A program made the translations under genes and the position numbers. Below are positions 15,814 through 25,485 of a stretch of DNA of 64,000 nucleotides, in pieces. This stretch comes from Fimbriimonas sp. (GTDB lineage: Bacteria > Armatimonadota > Fimbriimonadia > Fimbriimonadales > Fimbriimonadaceae): positions 1 to 64,000 of the forward strand of contig JARLGV010000103.1 in NCBI GenBank assembly GCA_031292555.1. Direction: 5' to 3'. The notes beneath the pieces are model-generated. The model was given only the letters and a program-made list of their open reading frames with translations, ran no database searches and had not been told where the DNA came from. Every line of letters starts with the position of its first letter. Within the stretch, counting starts at the first letter, position 1.

Positions 15814-17271
15814 CTAGCCTATCTCGATGCCGTGCCTCTGGAGGACGGCGTTCACCTCGGGACTGCCCCGCAGGTTTTTGTGGGTGCGTGAACCTGCGGC
15901 CAGAAGCAACTCGACGCTTCGGGGGAAGTTGCCGTCCTTTCGCCACGAGTGGAGTGAGCCGTGGACACAGGCGGATAGAGGGTTTCCGCCGAACTCGTTT
16001 TGGATCTCCAGCGACGGTCCGAACTTCAGGATCAGTTCGATGACATCGTCAAACCCATGAAAGGCGGCCCGATCGAGCGGGGAAGAACGATGGATTCCGG
16101 TCGCATCGGGATCGAACCCAAGTTCCAGCATCAGCTTGACCGCGTCGATCCTTCGACCCCATGCCGCTTCGGCAAGGATGGCTTGGTCTCTGGCCGAGAG
16201 TTCGGGAACCAGATTTGCCAGCTCCTTGGCAACGCCTTCGTTCCCGCCCCAGCACGCCGAGAGCAGCCTTTGAACGGGCGATGACCGGCTCTCGATGACG
16301 TGGCTAGCTTCCGATTTGCTATGTGCGATCGCGACTTGAAATGGCCGTCCAAGGCCGATGTTGTACGTATAGATCGGCATACCCGGCGCTTCGGGGATCA
16401 TCGGGTTGCCGGCGTCGGATGGCGTTCGGCCCAGACATTCTGGATCGTCGTCGATCAGTCGCTCCAAGAGAGGGAGATCCTCGAGCATGATGGCGATATA
16501 GACATCCGCCGTGGCGCCCACCTCGATGAGCTTCCGGCACACATCGGTTTCCATGATCCGAAATTGGGCGGCGGTGCTAGTGTGGTCAAGGTCCCGGGCA
16601 TCAAGTTCGGCTCCAGCCCCAACGAGGATCTCCACGATTTCTGGAGTCTTGGAAAAGTGGAGTGGATATTGCCCATCGCCACCCCGTTCAAAGACGACCT
16701 CCGGGCTCTCACGGATGATCTCTCTGAGTTCCTTGACCAGTCCCAAGCGCGCCGCGGCGTGAGCGGTAAGCGTGGCACCTCGAGCGAGCAAGTACTCCGA
16801 CATAGAGTCGCTTGCCGTATCGATCGCTCCGAAGCTTCCCGCCCACCAAGTGCTGCGGGAATCAATATCGGCGCCCCGCTCAAGGAGTAAGTCGACCAGC
16901 GGACGGTCGTCGCGCTCGGCGGCGATCATGATCGCGGGACTCCCGAATGCCTCTTCGTCGTAGGAATGGATAAGAGCGGGGTCGGTATCCAAAAGGAGCC
17001 TGACGGCATCCCGGTCTCCTCCGCGCAACGCCCGGAGGAATAAACTGCGCCGACTGGGGACGTCTTCGACGTGGCGTTTGAGTTTGGACCAACTCGCAAA
17101 GCCATATTCGCGAGCGAGAACCCGCTGGGCATCGGCCAGGCGATACGACGCTTTGGCTTCGCCTGCACGAGCAAGAGCGTCCGGATCGCCGGATCGTAGT
17201 GAAAGAAGGAGCGTCTTGGCCTGACCTTTGAGATGCTCAAGATCGGCGCGCTCAGGCAATTGCTTATTCAT
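15814..17271 (-). CDS. Ankyrin-repeat protein
   Basis: 485 aa from the ATG at 17271, which has GGAGG upstream. The N-terminal about 75 residues hold a helical segment seen in many bacterial ankyrin proteins (ADLEHLKGQAKTLLLSLR, then LAREYGFASWSKLKRHVE). At least eight ankyrin-like units follow, such as SPAIMIAAERDDRPLVDLLL, ERGADIDSRS and SPLDRAAFHGFDDVIELILK. It should be a soluble protein-binding scaffold. Its partner is not evident from the neighbourhood. Confidence 0.85.
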   Translation of the reverse strand: MNKQLPERADLEHLKGQAKTLLLSLRSGDPDALARAGEAKASYRLADAQRVLAREYGFASWSKLKRHVEDVPSRRSLFLRALRGGDRDAVRLLLDTDPALIHSYDEEAFGSPAIMIAAERDDRPLVDLLLERGADIDSRSTWWAGSFGAIDTASDSMSEYLLARGATLTAHAAARLGLVKELREIIRESPEVVFERGGDGQYPLHFSKTPEIVEILVGAGAELDARDLDHTSTAAQFRIMETDVCRKLIEVGATADVYIAIMLEDLPLLERLIDDDPECLGRTPSDAGNPMIPEAPGMPIYTYNIGLGRPFQVAIAHSKSEASHVIESRSSPVQRLLSACWGGNEGVAKELANLVPELSARDQAILAEAAWGRRIDAVKLMLELGFDPDATGIHRSSPLDRAAFHGFDDVIELILKFGPSLEIQNEFGGNPLSACVHGSLHSWRKDGNFPRSVELLLAAGSRTHKNLRGSPEVNAVLQRHGIEIG

Positions 17272-17649
17272 ATGAACCTCCATGCGTTCAGCCCGAGGTC
17301 CGCGATCAGGCCGCATAAAGGGTCGGTTTCGTATTCTGATGTTTCGGTGGGTTGAACCCTTTCCGCGGACCCGGTGGCATCCGATGCGCCTAAGCGGAGA
17401 TTATACAACGAATTGCCGGTAATTAAACGGATAAGGCCTCGGAGAGAATAATGCGCGGCAAGGGCCGTTTCGGCAGGTCGGACGACCACTATCGGCCTAG
17501 CCGCCGCTGCCGGGAGTGCTCGCGTAGACGGTGCAGTCCTTGAATCCTAACCGATGGTTACGTTCGGGCGCCCGCGATACGGTTGGGACGATGTTCTCTA
17601 GGTGGCGTCGTCACCAGAAGGTCTCGCCGAGGGCTTGGCACAAGCACAC
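17272..17649. other. Intergenic region, no gene seen
   Basis: This 378-bp stretch lies upstream of the ankyrin gene start and past the end of the DUF1579 gene. The open frames in it lack ribosome sites and natural composition. It presumably includes the ankyrin gene promoter. Confidence 0.4.
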
Positions 17650-18114
17650 CTAAGCCTTCTTGTAGGTTGCCTTAACCGCCCAGGTTGCCTCTCCGCTTGG
17701 TGTGACGTTCTCCATGATCATCGACAATTGACTGCCGTCGTACTCAAACGCGATGGTCCAGCCCCACGTCTCTTTTCCGGCAGGATAGGTTCCCTTAGCT
17801 TTGACCGAACCCGTTTCGGATTCCTCACCGGTGAGGTGCAGGACCGAAGTGTTCTGGTGCCAAGAGTCCACCCAACCCATGTCGAGATGCTTTGTTTTGG
17901 CGGCCTGACACAGCAGCAACGTGCCCTCTTGCGGCTTTCCTTCGTGCGCCCACGTGTAAGTGATCGTGGCAAAGCTATCGTGCTTGTCCGTGTCGACGTG
18001 GAACGAGGACTGGGACTCCGTCACCTGCTTGTCAGGAGGCAGCCACGACAGATTGAGCAAAGATTTCCCTTGCCATAAACCTTTCGCTGCATGAATCGAC
18101 TTCGGTACTGCCAT
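17650..18114 (-). CDS. DUF1579-like protein
   Basis: 154 aa, cytoplasmic. The sequence has the beta-barrel pattern of DUF1579 proteins: GLWQGKSLLNLSWL at the start, repeated Trp-rich strands, and a late EYDGSQLSMIMENVTPSGE. The family is thought to be lipocalin-like, with no known function. Confidence 0.6.
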   Translation of the reverse strand: MAVPKSIHAAKGLWQGKSLLNLSWLPPDKQVTESQSSFHVDTDKHDSFATITYTWAHEGKPQEGTLLLCQAAKTKHLDMGWVDSWHQNTSVLHLTGEESETGSVKAKGTYPAGKETWGWTIAFEYDGSQLSMIMENVTPSGEATWAVKATYKKA

Positions 18115-18193
18115 AAGCTGCCATTATATCACTGCCTCGAACGCGCACCCAGTTGACGCGCCCGACGTACATTCACGATGCCAGGGTTGCGAC

Positions 18194-19816
18194 CTAGTTC
18201 AACCGGACAAGCTGGCCCGTTTTCGAGTTGATCGTGATCGACGAGGCCCCGTTTGGCGCAAGGCTTCTCCCTTGGCCGTCCACTACACTCGATATCGAGC
18301 CGCGATAGGTGACCTCATCGCCGTTGACTTCGGGAGTGGCATTGGCGGCTCGGATCGTGTTGTAAGTGAATGCCAGGGCGACCGTGCCGGTCGTGCCATT
18401 GAAGGAGAGGACAGCCGAGGTGGCCCTGCCAACCGACCCTCCCGACCCGATGACGGTCGTGATTCCGGCTCCGGAAGTGCCCTTGGTGTACTTGAGCGAC
18501 GTGAGCCCATCACTGCTCGTCAAAGTGAAGATCAGGTTCGTCGGAGGATTGCCGGGCAACCCCGTTTGGGTGGTTACGCGTGCAGCGTTTCGAGAAGCGG
18601 TCGTGGCATGGCCGGTATCGAACGTCACGACCGTGTTCACGGTGTCGCCGCTCTGGCTGAGCAAGCAACCTGCTGCACTGGACCCCATGATTCCGCCCGG
18701 CCCGATCAGAATCGCTGGCGGTGTCGACAGGTAGGGTGAGCAGGACGGCGAAAAGGGCTGCTTCCCGCCACTTGGAAGCTGGACAGTCAACCCGGTGCTA
18801 ACGGACAGCAAATACATGCCTGACACTTCCAGCGAATCATATCCGGCAAAAACCATGTGGGCGCCATCTGCCGCCCAGCTAAGGCTCGTGATCGAAGAAG
18901 GCACCCCTGCATTAGAGATCTTAACGGCAGGACCCCCGTTTGCCGGCATCGTGTAGATTGCTGGCCCCCCCTGAGTGTCATAGGTAACGAAGGCGATCGT
19001 CGACCCGTCCGGTGACCAAGCGGGGTAGTAACCTCCCCCCGTCGAACTGGTCAATTGGGTGGGAGTTCCGCCCGAAGAAGGGACCATGTAGAGTTGGAAG
19101 GCGAATTGACTATTCGGACCGTTTCCTGAAAAGCAGATCTGAGTCCCGTCGGGTGAAACGCAAAACCAGGCCGGCGTGTACGACGATGGCGTTACGGCCG
19201 TAGAGACGCCGTTGACCAATGAGAACAACTGAGTTGTCCCTGCGCCCTGCATGTAGTATATGGTCGTGCCATCGGGTCCGTATTGCGGATGGGAAAGGAG
19301 GTTGGTTCCTGTGGTCAATTGGGTTGGCTGACCCGTGCCATTTGAGTTGATCGAGAAAATCTGGGAACTTCCTGATCCCGTCGTATTGCTGTAGAGTAGC
19401 TTGGAGCCGTCAGGAGACCAACATGGAATCTGCCCACCCTGGCCTCCCGTGACCAACGTAGGGGTTCCGCCTGTGATTGGGACAGTATAGATCTGTCGAC
19501 TCGATGACCCATCTGACGCGGTGAAGGCGATCTTGGTTTTTGCGACGTCCTTGGCTCCTCCGCTGGATAAAGTGATGCTGTTGAACGTGGTTCCTGCAAT
19601 GCCGGTCACAGTTGCCCCGGCTCCCGCACTGACGACAGGCGGTTGCGCGGTTCCTGATCCAGCGGCCACCAATGGACCAACCTCGATATTCGTCGTTTTG
19701 GGGGCAGACGGCGTTGCGGCGCCCCCTCCACCGCAACCGGTCTGGCTGCAATACGCAGCAACCAGCATCAGTCCCCAAACTGCACTGTTTCGAGATCGGA
19801 TCACATTTGGTTTCAT
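18194..19816 (-). CDS. Secreted lipoprotein-like TolB/PD40 beta-propeller
   Basis: 540 aa. A Cys-containing signal sequence (VAAYCSQTGCGGGG) suggests lipidation at Cys23 or Cys28. Residues about 90-360 carry five to six PD40 units of TolB-like propellers: CWSPDGSKLLYSN, PQYGPDGTTIYYM, CVSPDGTQICFSG, AWSPDGSTIAFVTYD and SWAADGAHMVFAG. The C-terminal 180 residues form a separate beta-rich domain (LSFNGTTGTVALAFTYNTI). It is probably a surface or periplasmic protein; ligand unknown. A symmetrical element lies about 70 bp upstream. Confidence 0.8.
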   Translation of the reverse strand: MKPNVIRSRNSAVWGLMLVAAYCSQTGCGGGGAATPSAPKTTNIEVGPLVAAGSGTAQPPVVSAGAGATVTGIAGTTFNSITLSSGGAKDVAKTKIAFTASDGSSSRQIYTVPITGGTPTLVTGGQGGQIPCWSPDGSKLLYSNTTGSGSSQIFSINSNGTGQPTQLTTGTNLLSHPQYGPDGTTIYYMQGAGTTQLFSLVNGVSTAVTPSSYTPAWFCVSPDGTQICFSGNGPNSQFAFQLYMVPSSGGTPTQLTSSTGGGYYPAWSPDGSTIAFVTYDTQGGPAIYTMPANGGPAVKISNAGVPSSITSLSWAADGAHMVFAGYDSLEVSGMYLLSVSTGLTVQLPSGGKQPFSPSCSPYLSTPPAILIGPGGIMGSSAAGCLLSQSGDTVNTVVTFDTGHATTASRNAARVTTQTGLPGNPPTNLIFTLTSSDGLTSLKYTKGTSGAGITTVIGSGGSVGRATSAVLSFNGTTGTVALAFTYNTIRAANATPEVNGDEVTYRGSISSVVDGQGRSLAPNGASSITINSKTGQLVRLN

Positions 19817-19885
19817 GTTTGTTAGGCCTCAACCTAGACTGGTCGTCGTATCCGACACCATCTAGAAGGCACATCATACAATAAA

Positions 19886-19918
19886 CCATTAAGTTAGGCA
19901 ATTCTAACCTTTTAATGG
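19886..19918. promoter_or_regulatory. AT-rich inverted repeat upstream of the PD40 gene
   Basis: CCATTAA, GTTAG, six bases, CTAAC, CTT and TTAATGG form a nested inverted repeat 70-100 bp upstream of the minus-strand start at 19816. It may be an operator or leader hairpin. The rest of 19817-20345 (529 bp) shows no convincing gene; a 67-aa minus-strand frame at 20086-20289 lacks support. Confidence 0.35.
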
Positions 19919-20345
19919 CGTAGCCGTGGTCAGTCGCTCAGGTCAAGAATAGAACGCTTGCGGCGCCATTCACCGTTGAGCGTGAGCCCTTCCATCCGAG
20001 GGAGAAATGCTGGATTCATATAAGATGTCGGGTGGCCAATTTGGTGAAGGAAGTGAACCCAGGCAGTAAGATGTCCCAAGGGACCTTATTGACATAGTAT
20101 ATCACATATCGCATTGCGAATAAAGAAGTAGACGCAAAAAATCAGGCTATACTTGATCGCAAAGTGAGACAGGAATCCATCGATTTTCTTCGTAGCTGAA
20201 TTGCTTGCCCGTGCAAATGAGGCAATTAGGTCGGTAGCGGCGGCGACAACGTCCCAACTCGCAGTTTCAGGTATCCGCTTATTGCGCATTCGCAGGTCAG
20301 GCGAACTGAATAGGAGGCTCTGCCCCCCGGGGATCGACCCACATC

Positions 20346-23330
20346 ATGAATTCAATAACGACTTCCGAGGCATCTCGGCTTGACAGTCTAGTTCTTGCAT
20401 CCCGGCAAAACCGCTCGCCCGTTCGACTTGTACTGCTCCTTCTTCTGTTACTTGGCGCCGTAAGTGCTCAGGCCCAGCTCTCAAATTCCGCTTGGGCGAA
20501 GTTTCGGGGCAACGCTCTCAACAATGGCCAAAGCTCCGGTTCGGCGGTGACGAGCACATTCCGATTTACTACACCCATAACATCTGCCTTCTACTCCTCG
20601 CCGTGCGTTGCTAACGGTTTGGTGTATGTTGGAGCCGGTTCAGATCTGGTTGCGATCAACAGCGATACCGGGGCGATTGAGTGGACATTCAATGCAAATT
20701 CGGTGATCTACTCGTCTCCTGCCGTTAGCGCCGATGGGACTGTCTACGTTGGAGCCATAAATGCGCTCTTTGCCATAAACGGATCGACCGGCCAGCAGGT
20801 GTGGACTTTCCCGGTTCCAGGCCAGATTTTCTCGTCTCCGGCAATCGGGCCCGATGGCACGATCTACGTCGGAGATTTTGAGACATACAGCGGCTTCGGA
20901 CACTTCTACGCTCTATCCAGCGCAGGAGCGCAGAAGTGGTCTCTTCAAACGGCGGCTATCGTTTCGTCAGCCGCGATTGGAACCGACGGGACGGTCTATG
21001 TTGGGGCCGACGATTCAAATGTCTACGCCCTCGATCCGGCAACGGGATCGACAAAATACAGCTATAAGACTGGCGACTACGTGCAAGGTGCCCCCGCTAT
21101 CGGACCCGATGGATCGGTGTACGCGGTCTCGAACGACGGCTACCTCTATGCCCTCAGTTCGAAACTGGAATTCAAGTGGTCATCTCTCGTCGGTATCCCC
21201 CATACGTATTCACCGGAATATGTTTCGTCGCCTGCCGTTTCGTCGAACGGAATTGTCTACGTTGGGTCTGCGAACGGCCATCTCTACTCCTTCGCCAGCG
21301 ATGGAACGCTGAATTGGACCTTCACGACTGCCCTTGACCCTTACAATAATCCCTATTCGATCCAGTCCTCGCCGGCGCTCGGATCGGACGGGACGGTCTA
21401 CATCGGTCCCTCCGATGGCAACGTCTATGCACTGAATCCGGCGGGTTCGGTGAACTGGGTGGCTAACGTCACCAACCAGACAGTCTCTTCGCCCGCGCTT
21501 GCACAAGACGGGACTCTCTATGTCTGTGCGGAGACAGCGCTTGTCGCCTTCAAGAACGTTCTACCTGCGTCGCTGACGGTGAGTCCGACTATGTTGATCG
21601 GTGGCACGGCAGCGTCTGGAACGATTACGCTTTCGACCCCGGCTCCGGTCGGAGGCGCGGTTGTCACCCTGACCAGCAGCAACTCAGCCGCCTCAGTGCC
21701 CCCCACCATAGCAATCGCCGCAGGATCGACCTCGGGCGCCTTTGCGATAGCGACCACGTCGGTGAGCCAACAGACTCCAGTCACGATATCTGGCAGTTTG
21801 AATGGGCAGTCGGTCACCGCATCGCTAACGGTCAACCCTCTCATCGTTGTTTCTGCCGTGAGCGTTTCTCCCACCACCGTCGTGGGGGGGAGTTCCAAAG
21901 ATGCAGTGCCGGTGGCAGGAACCGTCACTCTCTCTGGGCCGGCATTGCCTGGCGGGACTTTGGTGACTTTGGCAAGCGGCAACTCCGCCGCTTCCGTGCC
22001 CTCAACGGTGACAGTAGCCGCCGGCTCGACGACGACGACTTTCGCGGTCAAGACCTCGGTCGTCTCCCAGCCAACTCCGGTTAAGGTATCCGCGAGTCTC
22101 AACGGGCAGACTGTGTCGACGACGCTTACAGTCACCCCATCTCTGTATATCACGTCCCTCACGTTGGATCCATCTTCGGTGGTTGCGGAAAACAACGTCA
22201 CCGGCAAGGTGACCCTAAACAGGGCAGTTGTGAGGTCGGATGAGAACTCGGATGCGAGGGGCGCTGTATGGGTGTCGTTAACTAGTAATCGCAAAAGCGG
22301 GATAAGTATGCCGAAGGGCTTGCTTGTTCTTCGTGGTCAGAACGTCGGAACCGTGACACTCAAAGTTGACAAATCGTTCACTCCCCCAGTAACCGCTGAC
22401 ATCACCGCCACGTTCCACGGCTCGGCAACGGCAACTCTCACTGCGGCCTATTTGAGAATCTCCTCAATCACGCTAAGGCCCTCGACGGTGGTTGGAGGCT
22501 ACTCTTCTACTTGCACCATAACGTTGAATGGGAAGGATGCGAGGGGAGCTGTCGCAAAGCTAGAGTGCAATAGTCCTTCCGTGGTATTACCCAAGAGTGT
22601 GCTGATAGGGGCGAATCAATCTGTGACCTTCACAGTCAATACTAAAGTGGTGTCATCTCTGACCACGGCAGTTATAAGCGCTAGAGCAGACGACGCCTTA
22701 GCGGGACCTGGAGGTTCAGCACAAGCAACACTTACCATTGAGCCATATGAATTGATGTCGGTTAGGCTGGGACCTGCGTCGGTGCTTGGCGGTCAGACCT
22801 CCCTCGGTACGGTGATTGTATCCCCAGATGTTGCACGTGGCAGCACTGTCGACGTTATGCTTGCTAGCGATAACAGGGAAGCATCGGTTCCCTCCAAGGT
22901 CACGATTCGAGGAGACAGTCAGCGGGCGACTTTCAATGTCCAAACACTTGGATTTTGTCTTTCTCCGACTTACGCGGTCATCACGGCGACGTTGAATGGA
23001 TCGAAGAGTGCGAGACTCACCATAGACCCAGATGTTTGCTTGACCTCGGTTACCGTCAACCCTTTGCAGGTTAATGGCGGCGATACCGTGACCGGTAAAG
23101 TGTATCTGAACAGGAACCGGCCCGCGACCGGACAGATTGTCGTAACGCTCCGGAGCAGCGACACGAGCATTGTGCAGGTTCCCTCGACGGTCGAGGTTAG
23201 TTTCGGTCGTTTGACGGCCACCTTCCAGATCCATACCAGCAAGGTTCAGAGAACGGGCTCTGCCATCATCACGGCCACGTTCAACAAGTCGGCAACGGCG
23301 ACGCTCAGGGTCGTCGTACCGAAGAAGTAA
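20346..23330 (+). CDS. Secreted PQQ-type beta-propeller plus six Ig-like repeats (paralogue 1)
   Basis: 994 aa with a signal peptide ending at VSAQAQ. Eight propeller blades follow (about residues 75-400), each with a core like SSPAIGPDGTIYVG and an ALNP/AINS-type strand; no PQQ-dehydrogenase catalytic residues are visible. Then come six Ig-like units of about 90 aa, each with VGG near the start and VPS in the middle (SVSPTTVVGG, ASVPSTVTVAAGST). Such proteins are cell-surface or secreted adhesion or matrix factors. The only AGGAGG lies about 27 nt before the ATG, an unusually long spacing. It is a paralogue of the protein at 57416-60292. Confidence 0.85.
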   Translation: MNSITTSEASRLDSLVLASRQNRSPVRLVLLLLLLLGAVSAQAQLSNSAWAKFRGNALNNGQSSGSAVTSTFRFTTPITSAFYSSPCVANGLVYVGAGSDLVAINSDTGAIEWTFNANSVIYSSPAVSADGTVYVGAINALFAINGSTGQQVWTFPVPGQIFSSPAIGPDGTIYVGDFETYSGFGHFYALSSAGAQKWSLQTAAIVSSAAIGTDGTVYVGADDSNVYALDPATGSTKYSYKTGDYVQGAPAIGPDGSVYAVSNDGYLYALSSKLEFKWSSLVGIPHTYSPEYVSSPAVSSNGIVYVGSANGHLYSFASDGTLNWTFTTALDPYNNPYSIQSSPALGSDGTVYIGPSDGNVYALNPAGSVNWVANVTNQTVSSPALAQDGTLYVCAETALVAFKNVLPASLTVSPTMLIGGTAASGTITLSTPAPVGGAVVTLTSSNSAASVPPTIAIAAGSTSGAFAIATTSVSQQTPVTISGSLNGQSVTASLTVNPLIVVSAVSVSPTTVVGGSSKDAVPVAGTVTLSGPALPGGTLVTLASGNSAASVPSTVTVAAGSTTTTFAVKTSVVSQPTPVKVSASLNGQTVSTTLTVTPSLYITSLTLDPSSVVAENNVTGKVTLNRAVVRSDENSDARGAVWVSLTSNRKSGISMPKGLLVLRGQNVGTVTLKVDKSFTPPVTADITATFHGSATATLTAAYLRISSITLRPSTVVGGYSSTCTITLNGKDARGAVAKLECNSPSVVLPKSVLIGANQSVTFTVNTKVVSSLTTAVISARADDALAGPGGSAQATLTIEPYELMSVRLGPASVLGGQTSLGTVIVSPDVARGSTVDVMLASDNREASVPSKVTIRGDSQRATFNVQTLGFCLSPTYAVITATLNGSKSARLTIDPDVCLTSVTVNPLQVNGGDTVTGKVYLNRNRPATGQIVVTLRSSDTSIVQVPSTVEVSFGRLTATFQIHTSKVQRTGSAIITATFNKSATATLRVVVPKK

Positions 23331-23386
23331 CTAGCACGGGAGGTCGGCCATCAGGGTCCGCACGTGGTCAGCGGTCTTTGGTGGCT

Positions 23387-24607
23387 TTACCTTGTGAAGT
23401 GCAGGACCGCGTCCGCAAAGGCCTTCCCGATCGGAGCTAGGATCTTGGCGGCGCCGAGATAGTGGTAGCCACCGTTGGAAATACCTTTCAGTCGCGTCAG
23501 CTCGTCTGACGTGAAGCTCTCCGCCATGGCCTTTCGCCGGGCCTCCGCCTTTTCGTCCTCCGTCCAGGCCGGGTTCTGTTTGGCCACCTGGTCGATGCGA
23601 CCGTTCAGCCGTTCGAGCCGTTGCTGAAGTGCATCCAAGTCGTCGTCCCAGAATCCCGCCGTCTGCACCGCAACCACGTTGCCCTTAAACTCCTTGAGCT
23701 TCGAAGGCGCCACCTGAGCCTCTCGAAAGTTGGATTGAGGCGGTTTCGCACCCTCCTTCATTCCGCCGATTCCCATGACACCGATGACGAACGGCAGCTT
23801 CGGCGCCGAAAGGTCGTTGCGGACGTCTCGGATGAGATCTTCCAGCAATCGGCTGTAATCCGCGTAGCCCCCGGGTTGCATTCGGCCGGGATAGGACCAG
23901 TCGTCGATCATATCGTTGAAGCCCTGGAACCAGACGAAGCCCCCGAGTTTGTATCCCTGCTTGGGATCGTAGTCCGGCACGATCCGCTTGATGTCTCCCA
24001 GCGCCATCTTTATGTGATCGATCATGTGGCGATAGAACACGCCGCATTGGGCGTCCGTCTTGGCCGCTTCCTTGTCCGGGTCGAGTCCCCGTTGCTTCCA
24101 GCGGGCTCGGATGCCGTCGCCGTAAACACGCGGCCCCGCGCTCGGCGGGCGGAAGTCGGTCATCAGACTGCGGCCGCCCCACGACGTCTTGATGATCAGC
24201 ACGGGTTGCCTAAGTGCTTTCGCGGTGTAGAGGCCGAACGTGAACTCCGGTCCGATCTCCGAAGGCGAAGCGCCAAAGCCGGCCGTCAGCTTGCCCGTCT
24301 GCTCGATGACATCGGACCATCCGTCCCCCGCACAGCCGACCGATGAGATCCAGACGCGGTCGCAGACAACTGGCTTGCCATTTGCGTCGCGCATGTCTTT
24401 GAGGATGGCCGCCGTTTTCGGGTCCGCCGCCATCGAGTCCATCGTCGACACATTCGCGTGCCCTTGCATGTTCGATTGGCCGGCAAGGATGAACACCATC
24501 AGCGGGCGCCTGTGAGTCGTGTGAGTGCCGAAGGCCGAAACCTGAACGCACAAACAAATGAGCAGTGCTGAGGTTTTGGCGACCGAAGCGCGACTTCGTG
24601 AATGCAT
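23387..24607 (-). CDS. Secreted SGNH esterase, sialate O-acetylesterase/CE6-like
   Basis: 406 aa with an N-terminal signal peptide. It has block I with the nucleophile Ser (FILAGQSNMQGHA), a later GFVWFQGFNDMIDD corresponding to the GxND block, and GGYHYLG with the catalytic His. These place it in the SASA/carbohydrate esterase 6 group that removes acetyl groups from xylan or sialic acid. The C-terminal helical region (LERLNGRIDQVAKQNPAWTE) resembles planctomycete-type homologues. It is convergent with the propeller-Ig gene. Confidence 0.85.
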   Translation of the reverse strand: MHSRSRASVAKTSALLICLCVQVSAFGTHTTHRRPLMVFILAGQSNMQGHANVSTMDSMAADPKTAAILKDMRDANGKPVVCDRVWISSVGCAGDGWSDVIEQTGKLTAGFGASPSEIGPEFTFGLYTAKALRQPVLIIKTSWGGRSLMTDFRPPSAGPRVYGDGIRARWKQRGLDPDKEAAKTDAQCGVFYRHMIDHIKMALGDIKRIVPDYDPKQGYKLGGFVWFQGFNDMIDDWSYPGRMQPGGYADYSRLLEDLIRDVRNDLSAPKLPFVIGVMGIGGMKEGAKPPQSNFREAQVAPSKLKEFKGNVVAVQTAGFWDDDLDALQQRLERLNGRIDQVAKQNPAWTEDEKAEARRKAMAESFTSDELTRLKGISNGGYHYLGAAKILAPIGKAFADAVLHFTR

Positions 24608-24696
24608 AAAGTGATTCTGGCCTCTCGACGAGGCAGGTTGTCGACATTGTATTCCCGAAGCGACCCAACGACTCCGCTCGCTGTAGACTTCAAGAG

Positions 24697-25212
24697 ATGC
24701 TCATCATATTCGCCGGCCTACCTGGAGTTGGGAAAACAACGATCGCGAAAGATCTGGCGCGATGTTTGGGCGCGGTCTACCTCAGGGCAGATACGATCGA
24801 ACAACCGATGAGGGTAGCCGGTATGACGAACGAACAGATTGGAGGGTTGGGTTATTCGATCGCATGTTCCCTCTCATGTGAGAACCTACGGCTGGGTAGA
24901 ACCGTCGTGATCGATTCTGTCAACCCGTGGTTGGTCACGCGCGAGATGTATCGCAACGCGGCGATCGAAGCGGGGACGCGTTACCTAGAGGTCGAAGTCG
25001 TTTGCTCAGATCGGAGCCTTCATCGATTTCGGGCAGAGAGTCGGACAACCGACGTCGTCGGCCTCTGCCACCCTTCGTGGCAGGAAATCGAGGAGCGGGA
25101 ATACCACCCTTGGGATGTCGCTCCACTTAGGATCGACGCAGCCAAAACTGAGCCGACGGAAGCAGTCAGTTCGATCTGCCGCGTCATGGCCGCGATCGGC
25201 CAGGGCGAGTGA
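24697..25212 (+). CDS. P-loop kinase (AAA_33, zeta-toxin/phosphotransferase-like)
   Basis: 171 aa. Walker A is near the N-terminus (IIFAGLPGVGKTTIAKDLA), followed by LRADTIEQ and VVIDSVNPW, the second acidic motif of this group. The C-terminal half has the basic lid region (SLHRFRAESR). Relatives phosphorylate small molecules such as antibiotics, nucleosides or peptidoglycan precursors; no substrate can be assigned. Divergent from the esterase gene. Confidence 0.8.
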   Translation: MLIIFAGLPGVGKTTIAKDLARCLGAVYLRADTIEQPMRVAGMTNEQIGGLGYSIACSLSCENLRLGRTVVIDSVNPWLVTREMYRNAAIEAGTRYLEVEVVCSDRSLHRFRAESRTTDVVGLCHPSWQEIEEREYHPWDVAPLRIDAAKTEPTEAVSSICRVMAAIGQGE

Positions 25213-25485
25213 AAGGCAACATGCCTGTTCATTCGATCCACAACATCGAGTAATAGAGGTCCGTTCCACACCGCCGAATCCTTCCATGTCCGTATCCGCC
25301 AGACGTTTTGCGTGCTCGATGTCCCGTGACAACGGATTACTCATACCACGGCTTTACGGTGAAAGGATTCCCGAAGCGCTAACTGAATCTGTTCGGAACC
25401 ATGCGGTTCGAGGTTACAGGCTCTTCCACCAGGGGGTGAATTGCGGCATTCTATATGGTGTCCGGTATCCAATCAGGTCAAGAGA

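Noticed and set aside
20086-20289. A 67-aa minus-strand frame upstream of the first propeller-Ig gene
   Set aside because: No ribosome site and no recognisable features; AT-rich gap likely gives the open frame.
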